The notes: generated by a model not told the origin, from the letters alone. A stretch of DNA of 64,000 nt from Terrimesophilobacter bigeumensis (GCF_039537265.1 NZ_BAABAE010000003.1:248001-312000); one strand, 5' to 3'. Positions 36,048 through 45,345 are shown, counted from the stretch's first letter. Numbers and translations are program-made.

Positions 36048-36644
36048 TCAGCTCGCGAGCAGAGGTTCGTGCTCCGGGCAGTCGACGCGCAGGGCGGCAG
36101 GTGGGAGCGGGATCTGCAGCAGGGCGCACCGGGCGTCGAGTCCGTCGCGATGGTCGTAGAAGCGGCAGGTGCGGCAGGTGCGGGCCACCTGGATGATCCC
36201 GGCGTCGAGGAGGTTACCGATGAGGGAGAGCAGGATGTCGAGGACGGCCTCCTGGTCCGGGCCGGCGAGCGCTGCGACGCTGCTCCGGAGGATCTCCCCC
36301 GCACGCCGGACCTCGCCGACGAGTTCTCGGCCGGAGTCGGTGAGCTCCATGGTGGTCCGGCGCCGATCGGTATCCGATCGACGCCGGACCACGTGGCCCT
36401 TGCGCTCGAGGGCGAGGAGGGAATCGCTGACGGTCGGCTGGCTGACCTCCAGCTCCTTGGCGAGCAGTCCGATGACGGGTCGCGGAGACTCGTCGATGGT
36501 CTGCAATAATTCGAGCTGCAGTGGTGTCAGGCCGACCCTGGAGGCGACGGACTGGCGATGCGATCGCAGGCCGCGCGCGATGCGGTCGAGCGCGGCGACG
36601 ATCTTCTCCGGGACATCGCCGGGGGAGGGGTTCGCTGAGGTCAC
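36048..36644 (-). CDS. MarR-family regulator with C-terminal four-cysteine cluster
   Basis: 198 residues. The winged helix is LTPLQLELLQTIDESPRPVIGLLAKELEVSQPTVSDSLLALERKGHVVRRRSDTDRRRTTMELT. After the dimer helices comes a tail with C157, C160, C173 and C189 (RTCRTC ... RCALLQ ... DCPEHEP), well suited to bind an Fe-S cluster or zinc. The start GTG (36642-36644) overlaps the stop of the protoglobin gene as GTGA, so the two are translated together. The Cys tail plus a heme-protein partner suggests sensing of oxygen, NO or redox state; that is inference. Confidence 0.85.
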   Translation of the reverse strand: MTSANPSPGDVPEKIVAALDRIARGLRSHRQSVASRVGLTPLQLELLQTIDESPRPVIGLLAKELEVSQPTVSDSLLALERKGHVVRRRSDTDRRRTTMELTDSGRELVGEVRRAGEILRSSVAALAGPDQEAVLDILLSLIGNLLDAGIIQVARTCRTCRFYDHRDGLDARCALLQIPLPPAALRVDCPEHEPLLAS

Positions 36645-37228
36645 CACAATTCCGGGTTGTACGGCCGGGTCCAGAGCACGACCGAGAGAGTCACCGCCTT
36701 CATCCAGGCATGGTACATGGCATCGACCTCGGCGGGATCGGCGCCACGCGCTCCCAGGAAGTCGCGAATCGTCACGGTGATGGGGACGATGAGGGCGATG
36801 AGGTGGCTGAGCGGCACGTGGCCGGAGGGCGAGTCGACCCCGTCGGTACGGTTCTTGCCCCTGGTGTGGTGACGGAGGGCGATCTCCTCCTGATAGGCCA
36901 GCCAGTCCGCATCGAACGGGCGCGCGCACAGGTCGGCGATCCATCGTCCGAATCGTTCCCGCACGGCCGCGAGGTAGACGCCGTCGGGCTGCCCGTCGGA
37001 GCCGGCGAAGGTGGCGACCAGGTGCGGGTTGGCGCCGACGAAGCCGTACCAGACGTCGAGGATCTGCTCCGTCTGGGGGACCAGTATCTCGCCAGCGCGG
37101 CGAAGCGCCTCGCTGTCGTCCTCGCTCCAGAGCACTGAGCGCTGGATCTGGGCGAGGGTGTCGATCGAGACCGGTGAGGGGGCGAGGGAGGTGTCCCCGT
37201 AGCTGTATCCGGCAGGGTGGTGATTCAT
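36641..37228 (-). CDS. Protoglobin
   Basis: Single-domain heme protein of 195 residues related to the globin-coupled sensor domain. The YSYGDTSL entry, DVWYGFVGANPHLVATF and EEIALRHHTRGKN block with the proximal His are characteristic, followed by HLIALIVPITVTIRDFL and the C-terminal WMKAVTLSVVLWTRPYNPELW helix. It binds O2, CO or NO. The ATG at 37226-37228 has GGAAAGG 8 bases before it. It is the first gene of a two-gene operon with the Cys-tailed MarR regulator. Confidence 0.92.
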   Translation of the reverse strand: MNHHPAGYSYGDTSLAPSPVSIDTLAQIQRSVLWSEDDSEALRRAGEILVPQTEQILDVWYGFVGANPHLVATFAGSDGQPDGVYLAAVRERFGRWIADLCARPFDADWLAYQEEIALRHHTRGKNRTDGVDSPSGHVPLSHLIALIVPITVTIRDFLGARGADPAEVDAMYHAWMKAVTLSVVLWTRPYNPELW

Positions 37229-37271
37229 GGACAGTGCCTTTCCGTGAGGGGCGTTTCCCAATCACGGTTAA

Positions 37272-37299
37272 AGAATAGGAGTCCTATCTAATTTGTCAA
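37272..37299 (-). promoter_or_regulatory. Protoglobin-MarR promoter with operator in the spacer
   Basis: On the minus strand TTGACA (37294-37299), a 16-base spacer, then TATTCT (37272-37277). This is the best sigma-70-type promoter I found in the window. The spacer and -10 contain the dyad ATAGGA-C-TCCTAT (37275-37287), probably the MarR binding site. Confidence 0.75.
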
Positions 37300-37326
37300 G
37301 CCTGGCGGACGAGCCCGATCCTGGAG

Positions 37327-38235
37327 CTACTTCAGCAGCCGCGACAGCACCCGGTCGGCGAGCGGCTTGCCTCCGGTCTGGCAGGTCGGGCAGTACTGGA
37401 AGGTCGAATCGGTGTAGATGACCTGCCGCACGGTGTCGCCGCACACCGGGCAGGGTTCGCCGGTGCGGCCGTGGACCTGCAGGCCCGACTTCTTCTCCCG
37501 CTTGAGCTCGGATGCCGCGAGCCCGTCCGCGCGTTCGATCGCCCCGCGCAGGGTCGCCTGCATCGCGTCGAAGAGGCTGCCCGCGTCATCCGGCGACATC
37601 GCCGCCGGCTTGAAGGGGGACATCCGGGCCGCGTGCAGGATCTCGTCCGAGTAGGCGTTGCCGATGCCGGCGATGACGGCCTGGTCGCGCAGGAGGCCCT
37701 TGATCTGCTTGCGACCGCCCGCCTCGAGGATGCGCCGGAAGCGTTCGAGGGTGAAGCCCGCCCCGAGGGGGTCGGGGCCGAGCCGCGCGATACCCGGAAC
37801 CTGGCGCGGGTCGCGTACGACGTAGATCGCGAGGCTCTTCTTGGTTCCCGCCTCGGTGACGTCGAAGCCTGATCCCTTCGCCAGGGTCGTGCCATCCAGC
37901 GCGGTTCCGTCATCGAGAACGAGACGCGCGGCGAGCGGGGTCTTGCCGGGGCGGCCCGAACGCTGCGGCGCTGCCTCGCGCCAGCGGATCCAGCCGGCCC
38001 TGGCGAGATGCAGGATGAGGTGCAGTTCGCCTTCGCCCTCCCGCTCGAGCAGGAGGTCGAGGAATTTGCCGTGCCGCGTCACATCGGTGACGGTGCGACC
38101 GGAGAGTGCTGAGATCGGCGGGTCGAAGGTCTTGAGCGCCGCGAACGCGATGATCTCGAGCCGCTCCACCGTGCGACCGCGCAGGCGCGTGCCGAGATCC
38201 GTCACGAGGGCGTGCACCTCGGGCAACTCCGGCAT
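37327..38235 (-). CDS. Fpg/Nei-family DNA glycosylase
   Basis: Removes oxidised bases and nicks the abasic site. The mature N-terminus PELPEVHAL (catalytic Pro2, Glu3) requires the ATG at 38233-38235; an upstream in-frame start would bury Pro2. The middle has the H2TH region (KQIKGLLRDQAVIAGIGNAYSDEILHAARMSP). The C-terminal zinc finger is CPVCGD ... YCPTCQTGGKPLADR. 302 residues. Whether it prefers 8-oxoG (Fpg) or pyrimidine lesions (Nei) is not decided here. Confidence 0.92.
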   Translation of the reverse strand: MPELPEVHALVTDLGTRLRGRTVERLEIIAFAALKTFDPPISALSGRTVTDVTRHGKFLDLLLEREGEGELHLILHLARAGWIRWREAAPQRSGRPGKTPLAARLVLDDGTALDGTTLAKGSGFDVTEAGTKKSLAIYVVRDPRQVPGIARLGPDPLGAGFTLERFRRILEAGGRKQIKGLLRDQAVIAGIGNAYSDEILHAARMSPFKPAAMSPDDAGSLFDAMQATLRGAIERADGLAASELKREKKSGLQVHGRTGEPCPVCGDTVRQVIYTDSTFQYCPTCQTGGKPLADRVLSRLLK

Positions 38236-38321
38236 GACACCAGTCTTCACTGTGCCGACGGCACCCGTCCATCCGCGATGCCCGCGCCCCGTCCCCGGAT
38301 CATGACGGGGTTTGTCTCTCC

Positions 38322-38367
38322 TGACGCCGAACGTTCGTCGTCATGGGAGGCGAACGGCGTCATGAGC
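38322..38367. repeat. Intergenic palindromic repeat, family A, copy 1
   Basis: A near-perfect 22-bp palindrome centred on CGAACGTTCG (38322-38343), followed by GCGAACGGCGTCATGA. The same composite order recurs at 53793. It lies upstream of an MFS gene. Confidence 0.6.
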
Positions 38368-38469
38368 AGTCGGTCGCGCATCCAGAACCTGAGAGAAGCT
38401 GTCGCGTGGTGGATGCCCGGAAGGGGCTAGTCTGGCACGCCGGATTCCCGGCCCGATCAGGAGAAACTC

Positions 38470-39801
38470 ATGACGGAATCCACGGACGCCACAGACTCGG
38501 CGCCCGACGACGCCCAGGGCCGGGCCACTGAGAATCGGCCGCACTGGAAGCGGGATGTCGTCGTCTTCCCCACGAGCCAGACGATCTCCCTCTTCGGCTC
38601 GATGCTCGTGCAGTACGCGATCATGTGGCACCTGACCCTCGTGACGAAGTCGGGTGTCGTGCTCGCGCTCGCCGCCGTGTTCGGCTTCCTGCCGCAGGCG
38701 GTCGTCTCCATCTTCGGCGGCGTATGGGCGGACCGCGTCAGCCGCAAACTGCTCATCATCTGGGCGGATGCCGCGATCGCCGTCACGACGCTCGCCCTCG
38801 CGATCTTCATGCTCTCAGGGCTCGACGACCTCTGGCTCATCTACGCGACGCTCGCGATCCGGTCGACCGGGGCCGGCATCCAGATGCCCGCAGTCTCCGC
38901 GCTCATCCCGCAGCTCGTACCGACCGCGCACCTCATGAGGGTCAACGGGATCAACGGCTCGATCCAGTCGGGGATGGCGCTCCTGGCGCCTGCGGCGGCC
39001 GGCGTGCTGTACGCGACGGCATCCATCGTGTCGATCTTCTTCGTGGATGTCGTCACGGCCGTGATCGGGATCGTCCTGCTTGCGACCCTCGCCGTACCGA
39101 CCATCCGGCGCGCCGGCGCGGAGCATCCGAGCTACTTCGCTGATCTCGTCGAGGGGGTCAGGTACGTCGCGCACCACGCCTTCGTGCGCTGGCTGCTCAT
39201 CGTCTTCGCGATCGTGTTCGTGCTCATCGTCGCGCCGTCGTACCTCACACCGCTCATGGTGGTGCGCTCCTTCGGCGACGAGGTGTGGAAGCTCACCGCC
39301 ACCGAACTCGCCTTCAGCATCGGCATGGTGCTCGGCGGCATCGTCATCTCGGTGTGGGGTGGAATGAAGAACCGGATCACGATGATCGCGGCCTCCTCGC
39401 TCGTTTTCGGTGGCATCTCGATCGCGATGGGACTCTCGACGAACCTGTGGGTGTTCCTGTCGTTCATGTTCCTGCTGGGACTCGTGGTGCCGTTCTTCTC
39501 GACGCCGTCGATGACCCTCCTCCAGGAGCGCGTCGAACCCGAGCGCCAGGGTCGCGTGTTCGGTTTCGTCGGGATCGTGATGGCCGTCGCGATGCCGTTC
39601 GGGATGGTCGCGTTCGGGCCGCTCGCCGACGTCTTCACGGTCGAGTCGCTGCTCATCGTGGCCGGCATCCTGCTGTTCATCGTGATCGCGATCGCACTCA
39701 CCGTGCCTGCCGGGCGCCGGGCGATGGCCGCGGCCGGCGCGCCGCCGACGCCGACCGCCGTCTCGACGGATGGTGGCGCATCCGACCTGGTGGAAAGCTG
39801 A
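38470..39801 (+). CDS. MFS transporter (MFS_3/EntS-like)
   Basis: 443 residues, about twelve helices. The N-terminal FPTSQTISLFGSMLVQYAIMWHLTL and GGVWADRVSRKLLIIWADA (the motif A loop) are typical of the EntS/multidrug-like group. RVNGINGSIQSGMALLAPAAAGVL and SRSTSGAGIQ-like blocks follow. The N-terminal 28 residues are acidic and the C-terminus Ala/Pro-rich, both cytoplasmic. AGGAGAAACTC precedes the ATG. The substrate is unknown. Confidence 0.9.
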   Translation: MTESTDATDSAPDDAQGRATENRPHWKRDVVVFPTSQTISLFGSMLVQYAIMWHLTLVTKSGVVLALAAVFGFLPQAVVSIFGGVWADRVSRKLLIIWADAAIAVTTLALAIFMLSGLDDLWLIYATLAIRSTGAGIQMPAVSALIPQLVPTAHLMRVNGINGSIQSGMALLAPAAAGVLYATASIVSIFFVDVVTAVIGIVLLATLAVPTIRRAGAEHPSYFADLVEGVRYVAHHAFVRWLLIVFAIVFVLIVAPSYLTPLMVVRSFGDEVWKLTATELAFSIGMVLGGIVISVWGGMKNRITMIAASSLVFGGISIAMGLSTNLWVFLSFMFLLGLVVPFFSTPSMTLLQERVEPERQGRVFGFVGIVMAVAMPFGMVAFGPLADVFTVESLLIVAGILLFIVIAIALTVPAGRRAMAAAGAPPTPTAVSTDGGASDLVES

Positions 39802-39838
39802 TAGTTTCTGGGGAGTCCATTCGCTCCTGGGGGAAAAC

Positions 39839-40462
39839 TTGACCGCACAACGACTCGCGCCTGCTCTCACGCTCACGGCTTTCGCCCTCCTGCTCAGCGG
39901 GTGCACCTTCTCTGCGAATCTCACCGTGTCACCGGATGCCGTCGCCAAGACGGTGGAGGACTCGCTCGAGGAGAAGGTCGGCACCCGTCCCGATGTCGAC
40001 TGCGGCGAAGAGCAGGTGGACCTCGTGAACGGCACTGTCGTCGAGTGCGTACTGACTGACCCCGAGACCCTGGACGAGTACGACACGACGGTCGTCATCA
40101 ACCAGGTCGAGGGAACCGATTACCGCGTGGACTACACGGTCGCCGACCAGCCGCGGGCCGGATCCGGCACGACGCCAGAGGCGGAGGAACCGGCGGAGGA
40201 GCCCGAGGCTGAGGGCATCCGGCACACCGTCGCGGCCGATTCCGTGAGCAGGCTCGCCGCAGACGCTCTCTTCCGGGAGGCGCCCCCGCAGTTCGAAGTC
40301 GACTGCGGGGACGGCGACCTCGAGGTCTTCCTCGGCGCGGTCTTCGACTGCGCCGCGACTCATCCGGAAGGCGCCGTCTACGATGCCAGCATCACGGTGA
40401 CCGATGTCACGGAGACGAGCTACTCCATCGACGTGGTGCGCGCGGCGACTCCGCGCAGCTAG
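39839..40462 (+). CDS. DUF4333 lipoprotein with two repeats
   Basis: 207 residues. A signal peptide ends in LLSGC. Two DUF4333-type units follow, separated by an acidic Glu/Pro linker: SPDAVAKTVEDSLEEK ... DVDCGEEQVDLVNGTVVECVL and ADSVSRLAADALF ... EVDCGDGDLEVFLGAVFDCAA. Each has a Cys pair that can form a disulfide. The function is unknown; it is common in actinobacterial envelopes. The start is a TTG (39839-39841) after TGGGGGAAAAC. It lies 37 bases after the MFS gene. Confidence 0.8.
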   Translation: MTAQRLAPALTLTAFALLLSGCTFSANLTVSPDAVAKTVEDSLEEKVGTRPDVDCGEEQVDLVNGTVVECVLTDPETLDEYDTTVVINQVEGTDYRVDYTVADQPRAGSGTTPEAEEPAEEPEAEGIRHTVAADSVSRLAADALFREAPPQFEVDCGDGDLEVFLGAVFDCAATHPEGAVYDASITVTDVTETSYSIDVVRAATPRS

Positions 40463-40529
40463 GGCGTGTCTTGTGGTTGTCGTGTCCAGGCGATGACGGT
40501 GTCGGGGACGACTGCGGCGCGGCGAGCGA

Positions 40530-41438
40530 CTAGTTCTCGCTACGGCCGAACCGCCAATATCCCATGAACGCGACGCTGGAGCGGTCCAGCCCGGTGTCGC
40601 GCACCAGAAAGCGGCGCAACTCCTTGATGCACCCCGCCTCGCCGGCGAGCCAGGCGTAGAGCGTCTGGACGGGCTCGGTCGCGGGCACCTCCCACAGCAC
40701 CTCGTCGTCGACATCCACCTCATCCAGTTGAGCGAGCGCTGATGCGCCGCCGCCCGGCCTCAGTTCGCCCACCCACCGGCGTACGGCCGCATCGAGCAAC
40801 TGCCCCTGGTGCGGCTGGGGGGCGGCATCCCGTGGCAGCCACGTGACGGTGACCCCGGTCGGCCCGGGAACCGGCAGCACGTCGCCAGCGGTCGGAACCT
40901 CGATGAACGCCTGGCCGCGAGCCTCGGCGGGCAGCGATTCCAGAATGCTGCAGATCGCCGGGGCGGCCGTCTCGTCGCCGGCGAGCAGCACCGACTCGGC
41001 AGCGCCCGGATTCCATTCGACCCCGCCGATCCGTGGACGGTCTGCTTCGACGAGCGTGCGGACATCCGGTCCGATCACCAGCAGGTCGTCGCCGACGGCG
41101 GCCGAGGAGACCCAGCGGGTCGCCGGTCCGGTGTCGCCGTGCACGACGAAGTCGACATCGATCTCCCGCTGTTGGATGCGCGCCGCCCTCACGGTGTAGG
41201 TGCGAAGGATGCAACGGTCCTCCTCCGGGCTCGCCCGCCACTGGTCGTACCAGTCGCTCGTGTCGCGGGGGAACGTGCCGAGACCCTTCCCGCCGGGGAA
41301 GACCAGCTTGATCCGCTGATCGAGCCCCGCGAAAAGGAAGTTCTCGAGCTCATCGCCGCGGAACGTGACGCGGACGAAGGACGGACCGATCGGCCGGATG
41401 CGGGACACCCGTACCGCGAAGACTGCGTAGTCGACCAT
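40530..41438 (-). CDS. Siderophore-interacting protein (ferric-siderophore reductase, ViuB-like)
   Basis: Cytoplasmic FAD/NAD(P)H enzyme that reduces ferric siderophores and releases iron. 302 residues: RPIGPSFVRVTFRGDELENF, the FAD-binding RTYTVRAARIQQREIDVDFVVHGDTGPATRWVSSA, AGDETAAPAICSILESLP and the C-terminal YAWLAGEAGCIKELRRFL and YWRFGRSE. It is the last gene of the iron-uptake operon, 3 bases after the permease stop. Confidence 0.94.
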   Translation of the reverse strand: MVDYAVFAVRVSRIRPIGPSFVRVTFRGDELENFLFAGLDQRIKLVFPGGKGLGTFPRDTSDWYDQWRASPEEDRCILRTYTVRAARIQQREIDVDFVVHGDTGPATRWVSSAAVGDDLLVIGPDVRTLVEADRPRIGGVEWNPGAAESVLLAGDETAAPAICSILESLPAEARGQAFIEVPTAGDVLPVPGPTGVTVTWLPRDAAPQPHQGQLLDAAVRRWVGELRPGGGASALAQLDEVDVDDEVLWEVPATEPVQTLYAWLAGEAGCIKELRRFLVRDTGLDRSSVAFMGYWRFGRSEN

Positions 41439-41441
41439 GGG

Positions 41442-43508
41442 CTAGCTCCGTTCGCCAAGACTGGACAGGAACCGGGAACGCCATAGCAGCCAGGCGAAGT
41501 ACGGTGCACCGACGATCGCCGTCACCAGACCGGCCGGGAGCTGTCCCGGGGCGATCACAGTGCGTCCGATGGTGTCGGCCACGCTGACCAGGATGGCGCC
41601 GAGCAGCGCCGCCGCAGGGATCACGCGGGAATGCCTGCCGCCCACCAGAACGCGCGCCGCGTGCGGGGCGACCAGCCCGACGAAGGCGATGACGCCGACG
41701 GATGACACGGCGGCGGCGGTCAGCGCCACGGCGATCGACAGCATGGCCAGTCGCGACCGGCCGAGGGGGACCCCGAGCAGGCGCGGGGTGTCGTCGTCGA
41801 GCGCGAGAAGGTCCAGGTTGCGCCGCCGCCAGCCGAGGATCGGCAGCGCGATCGCCACGGCGGCCAGCACCGGCAGCGCGGATTCGAACGACCGGCCGTA
41901 GGTGGAGCCGGAGAGCCAGGTGAGCGCCTTCGTCTCGTTGTAGGGGTCGGTGAGCACGATCAGCAGTGTGATGACCGCGAGCGTTCCCGCGGCGACCCCG
42001 ATGCCGATGAGTACCAGACGGTTCTGCGAGAGGCCGCCCCGCGCCGCGAGCCCGAACACGAGCGTGGCGCTCAGGGCCGCCCCGGCGAGTGCCGCCCCGG
42101 TGACGAGCCACGCGCCGGCCAGTGGAACCGCCGTGATGACGGCGATCGCACCGAGTCCTGCGCCGCCGACGACGCCCAGGATGCCCGGCTCGGCGAGCGC
42201 ATTCCGCGACACCGCCTGCACGATCGCCCCGGCGAGCGCGAGTGCGGCGCCGGCGAGCAGGGCGACGAGCACCCGCGGCATCCGGGTATTGAGGATGAAC
42301 GTCGTGGTGTCGCCCGCGCGCCCGGTGATCCAGTTCGCCACATCCCCGAGCAGCAGCCGTGCATCGCCGAGCAGCGTCGCCGCGATGACCGCGCCGATGG
42401 TCGCGGCGGCGATGATCCCGATGGTGAGGAGAAAGCGACGGCGGGTTCGCAGGCGGGCCAGGGCGATCCGCGTCGACGTGATACCGGAGTCGCCGACCCG
42501 GTACGCGAGCGCGATCAGGAACGCCGCCCCGAGCAGGGAGGTCACGACGCCCGTCGGCACCTCGACACCCGCCTGCGCGCCGAGTAGCCCGCGCAGCGCC
42601 ACGTCGGCGCCGAGCACCACCACGATTCCCACCAGACCGGAGACCGGTACGAGCACGCGGTGCCGATACAGCCCCCGGATGCGTGGGGCCAGCAGTCGCA
42701 CGATCGCCGGCGCGCACAACCCGACGAACCCGATCGGCCCGGCGATCGTCACGGTCGCGGCCGACAGCAGCACGGCGAGGGTCACGGCGATGATCCGCGT
42801 GCTGCGCGGGTCGACGCCGACGACGCGGGCGCTGTCGTCGCCGAGGGAGAGGATGTCCAGACGACGGGACAGCACGAGCAGGCCCGCGATACCGATCAGG
42901 ATCACGGGGGCCATCTGGGCGGCCGCCTGGATGCCGATCTGGCCGAGCGACCCGCTGCCCCACGCGAACAGGCCGATCGTCTCCTGGCTGAACAGCAGGA
43001 GCAGCACCGCGGTGATCGACGCCAGCCCCAGCGCGATGGCGGACCCGGCGAGGATCAGCCGCAGCGAGCCGCTGCCGCCCGAGGACAACGACAGTACGAG
43101 CGCCGCGGCCAGCAGTCCGCCGCCGAACGCGACCAGCCCGGCGGGCAGCACCGGAAGGGTCACCCCGAACGCGGCAACGGCGACGATCGCGAGGAACGCG
43201 CCGGCATTGACCGCCAGGGTGTCCGGCGAGGCGAGGATGTTGCGGGAGACCGATTGCATCGCCGCCCCGGCCGCGCCGAGCGCCAACCCGACCAGAAGGC
43301 CGGCGACCAGCCGCGGCAGTCGTGACGCGATGACCACCGCGGCGGCGTCATCGGTTCCCCTGCCGGTCACCAGGTCGAGCAGCTCGCCGGCACCGACCGC
43401 CGCCGTGCCCTGCGTGAGGTGCACGACGGCGAGCAGCAGGATCACCGCGCCGACGCCGCCGATGAGCGCGGGCAGCCCCCAGCCCACGCGGGCGATCGGG
43501 CGGGTCAA
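41442..43508 (-). CDS. Fused FecCD-type iron-siderophore ABC permease
   Basis: Two permease halves joined in one 688-residue chain, as in FhuB. The first half (1-340) holds SRLPRLVAGLLVGLALGAAGAAMQSVSRN and the second (350-688) repeats this as TRMPRVLVALLAGAALALAGAIVQAVSRN. Each half has its own GFVGL(C/V)AP ... R cytoplasmic loop that contacts the ATPase. About 20 helices in total. Start is 2 bases after the binding-protein stop. Confidence 0.94.
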   Translation of the reverse strand: MTRPIARVGWGLPALIGGVGAVILLLAVVHLTQGTAAVGAGELLDLVTGRGTDDAAAVVIASRLPRLVAGLLVGLALGAAGAAMQSVSRNILASPDTLAVNAGAFLAIVAVAAFGVTLPVLPAGLVAFGGGLLAAALVLSLSSGGSGSLRLILAGSAIALGLASITAVLLLLFSQETIGLFAWGSGSLGQIGIQAAAQMAPVILIGIAGLLVLSRRLDILSLGDDSARVVGVDPRSTRIIAVTLAVLLSAATVTIAGPIGFVGLCAPAIVRLLAPRIRGLYRHRVLVPVSGLVGIVVVLGADVALRGLLGAQAGVEVPTGVVTSLLGAAFLIALAYRVGDSGITSTRIALARLRTRRRFLLTIGIIAAATIGAVIAATLLGDARLLLGDVANWITGRAGDTTTFILNTRMPRVLVALLAGAALALAGAIVQAVSRNALAEPGILGVVGGAGLGAIAVITAVPLAGAWLVTGAALAGAALSATLVFGLAARGGLSQNRLVLIGIGVAAGTLAVITLLIVLTDPYNETKALTWLSGSTYGRSFESALPVLAAVAIALPILGWRRRNLDLLALDDDTPRLLGVPLGRSRLAMLSIAVALTAAAVSSVGVIAFVGLVAPHAARVLVGGRHSRVIPAAALLGAILVSVADTIGRTVIAPGQLPAGLVTAIVGAPYFAWLLWRSRFLSSLGERS

Positions 43509-43510
43509 GG

Positions 43511-44488
43511 TCAGTCCGTGAGCGCTGCGACCAGCGCGTCGATGTACTGCTCCATCGACGACGGCCCGCCGAACATCCAGATCCCGTCAACGAGCCGGTG
43601 CACGTTCCCGCCCGTCACGAACGGCAACGACTCCCAGATCGCGTTGCCGGCGAGACCCGCGGCGAACGGGTCGGTCTCGGCAGTGCCATTGGTGATGTAG
43701 ACGAAGGTCACGTCGCCGAGCGCCGTGAGCCCCTCGACATCGGTGCTGGCCAGTCCGTAGTCCGGGTCGCCCTCGAGGGTCCACGGCGTGGTCAGACCGA
43801 GGGACTCGTTCACCGCCGCGATCAGCGAACCCGAGACGAAGGGGCGGATCGACACCTGGTTGGAGGCCACCCAGCCGTCGGCGAACGCGACCGGCTCGCC
43901 GGTGAGGCCTGCGGCGCTGAGAGCGGCAGCGCCATCCGCAACGGCCTTCTCGTACTCCGCGAGCAACGCCTTCGCTTCGGTCTCGGTTCCGGTGGCCTTG
44001 GCGATCAGGTTGACGTTGTCGTACATCTGCTCGATCGGGCGGCTCGCGTCGGCGGAGCGGACCACGAGTACGGGCACGAATTCCTCCAGCTGCGCGATCG
44101 CGGCCTCCGGCAGGTCGGTCGTCGCGACGACGAGGTCCGGCTTCAGCGAGGCGATGGTCTCGACACTGGGTTCGCCGCGCACCCCGATGTCGGTGACGTC
44201 GTCCGAGAGCGGCTCTGCGGAGACCCAGGCGGTGTACCCGTCGACATCGGCCGCGCCGACCGGCATCACGCCGAGGGAGACCAGGTGCTCGAGTACGTTC
44301 CACTCCGTCCCGACCACCCGGCTCGCCGGACCGTCGAGTTCGACGTCGACGCCGCGCGCATCCGTGATCGTGATGGTGTCGGCGGATGCCTGGGCGCCAT
44401 CATCGGGTTCCTCGGTCACGCCGCAGCCGGAGAGGGCGAGTGCAGCGGCGATGGTCGTGGCGGCCAGGGGGAGCAAGCGGAATCTCAT
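43511..44488 (-). CDS. Iron-siderophore ABC transporter substrate-binding lipoprotein
   Basis: FhuD/FepB-like receptor of 325 residues. Lipobox ALSGC with Cys22. The mature protein has RVVGTEWNVLEHLVSLGVMPVGAADVDGY, PSVETIASLKPDLVVAT and VRSADASRPIEQMYDNVNLIAKATG, the usual class III binding-protein layout with a helical backbone. The ATG overlaps the stop of the ATPase gene. The siderophore type cannot be told; no siderophore synthesis genes are in the window, so it may take up foreign siderophores. Confidence 0.93.
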   Translation of the reverse strand: MRFRLLPLAATTIAAALALSGCGVTEEPDDGAQASADTITITDARGVDVELDGPASRVVGTEWNVLEHLVSLGVMPVGAADVDGYTAWVSAEPLSDDVTDIGVRGEPSVETIASLKPDLVVATTDLPEAAIAQLEEFVPVLVVRSADASRPIEQMYDNVNLIAKATGTETEAKALLAEYEKAVADGAAALSAAGLTGEPVAFADGWVASNQVSIRPFVSGSLIAAVNESLGLTTPWTLEGDPDYGLASTDVEGLTALGDVTFVYITNGTAETDPFAAGLAGNAIWESLPFVTGGNVHRLVDGIWMFGGPSSMEQYIDALVAALTD

Positions 44489-45327
44489 GGTGCGGTGATC
44501 AGCCTTTCGGATCGTGAGTGATGGTGGCCGATCGCGCGGGTGCGCAGTCCGCCGGTGAAGGGGTCGGTGTCGACATCGATGCGGATGCCGTAGACGGCGG
44601 TCAGCCGGTCGGGGGTGAACACGTCATCGGCGGGTCCGCTGGCGACGACCCTGCCCTCGGAAAGGAGTACGACGTCGTCGGCGACGGCCGCGGCCTGGTC
44701 GAGATCGTGCAGCACGACGCCGATCGTGACGTTGTGATGATCGGCGAGATCGCGGATGAGGTCGAGCGTCTCCACCTGATAGCGCAGGTCGAGGAAGGTG
44801 GTCGGTTCATCCAGCAGCAGGATGCCGGTGTCCTGGGCGAGGCAGCTCGCGAGCCAGACGCGCTGGAGCTGTCCGCCGGACAGTTGCTCGACACTGCGAT
44901 CGGCGAGATCGTCGACGCCGGTGACGGTCATCGCGCGGGCAACGGATGCCGCGCCATGCACGTCGTTGGACCTCCATCGTCCGCGGTGGGGGTGACGCCC
45001 GAATTCGACCACGTCCCGCACGCTGATCCCGCTCGGCGCCGTTCTGCTCTGGGAGAGCAGGGTCAGTTGGCGGGCGAAGTCGGAGCGCCGCAGCATGAGT
45101 GCGTCGGTTCCGTCGTCGAGCATGATGGTGCCCGCGAGCGGTCGGTGCAGGCCGGCGATGGCGCGCAGCAGCGTGGACTTGCCGCTACCGTTCGGTCCGA
45201 CGAGTGCCGTGACTTTGCGCGGTGTCAGCCGGAGGCCGGCCCCATGAACGACGGTGGCTGATCCGTAGGAGAGCGTCACGCCGGCAGCGGTCAGCCCCTG
45301 CGGTGAACGGCTCTCCGGAATAGGCAT
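44485..45327 (-). CDS. Iron-siderophore ABC transporter ATP-binding protein
   Basis: FecE/FhuC-like ATPase, 280 residues. Walker A GPNGSGKST (K50), the signature LSGGQLQRVWLA, Walker B ILLLDEPTTFLD and the switch His in VLHDLDQA. The C-terminal VYGIRIDVDTDP is typical of the iron group. It is the first gene of a four-gene operon. The ATG at 45325-45327 lies 6 bases after TAGCCT, which is part of the DtxR-like box, so repression would block a leaderless transcript. Confidence 0.95.
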   Translation of the reverse strand: MPIPESRSPQGLTAAGVTLSYGSATVVHGAGLRLTPRKVTALVGPNGSGKSTLLRAIAGLHRPLAGTIMLDDGTDALMLRRSDFARQLTLLSQSRTAPSGISVRDVVEFGRHPHRGRWRSNDVHGAASVARAMTVTGVDDLADRSVEQLSGGQLQRVWLASCLAQDTGILLLDEPTTFLDLRYQVETLDLIRDLADHHNVTIGVVLHDLDQAAAVADDVVLLSEGRVVASGPADDVFTPDRLTAVYGIRIDVDTDPFTGGLRTRAIGHHHSRSERLITAP

Positions 45328-45345
45328 GAGGTAAGGCTAACCTAA
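45327..45345 (-). promoter_or_regulatory. DtxR/IdeR-type iron box
   Basis: On the minus strand the 19 bases TTAGGTTAGCCTTACCTCA match the known iron-box palindrome TTAGGTTAGGCTAACCTAA at 16 of 19 positions. They overlap both the -10 box TAGCCT and the first base of the start codon of the ABC ATPase gene. Iron-loaded DtxR would switch the operon off. Confidence 0.85.
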
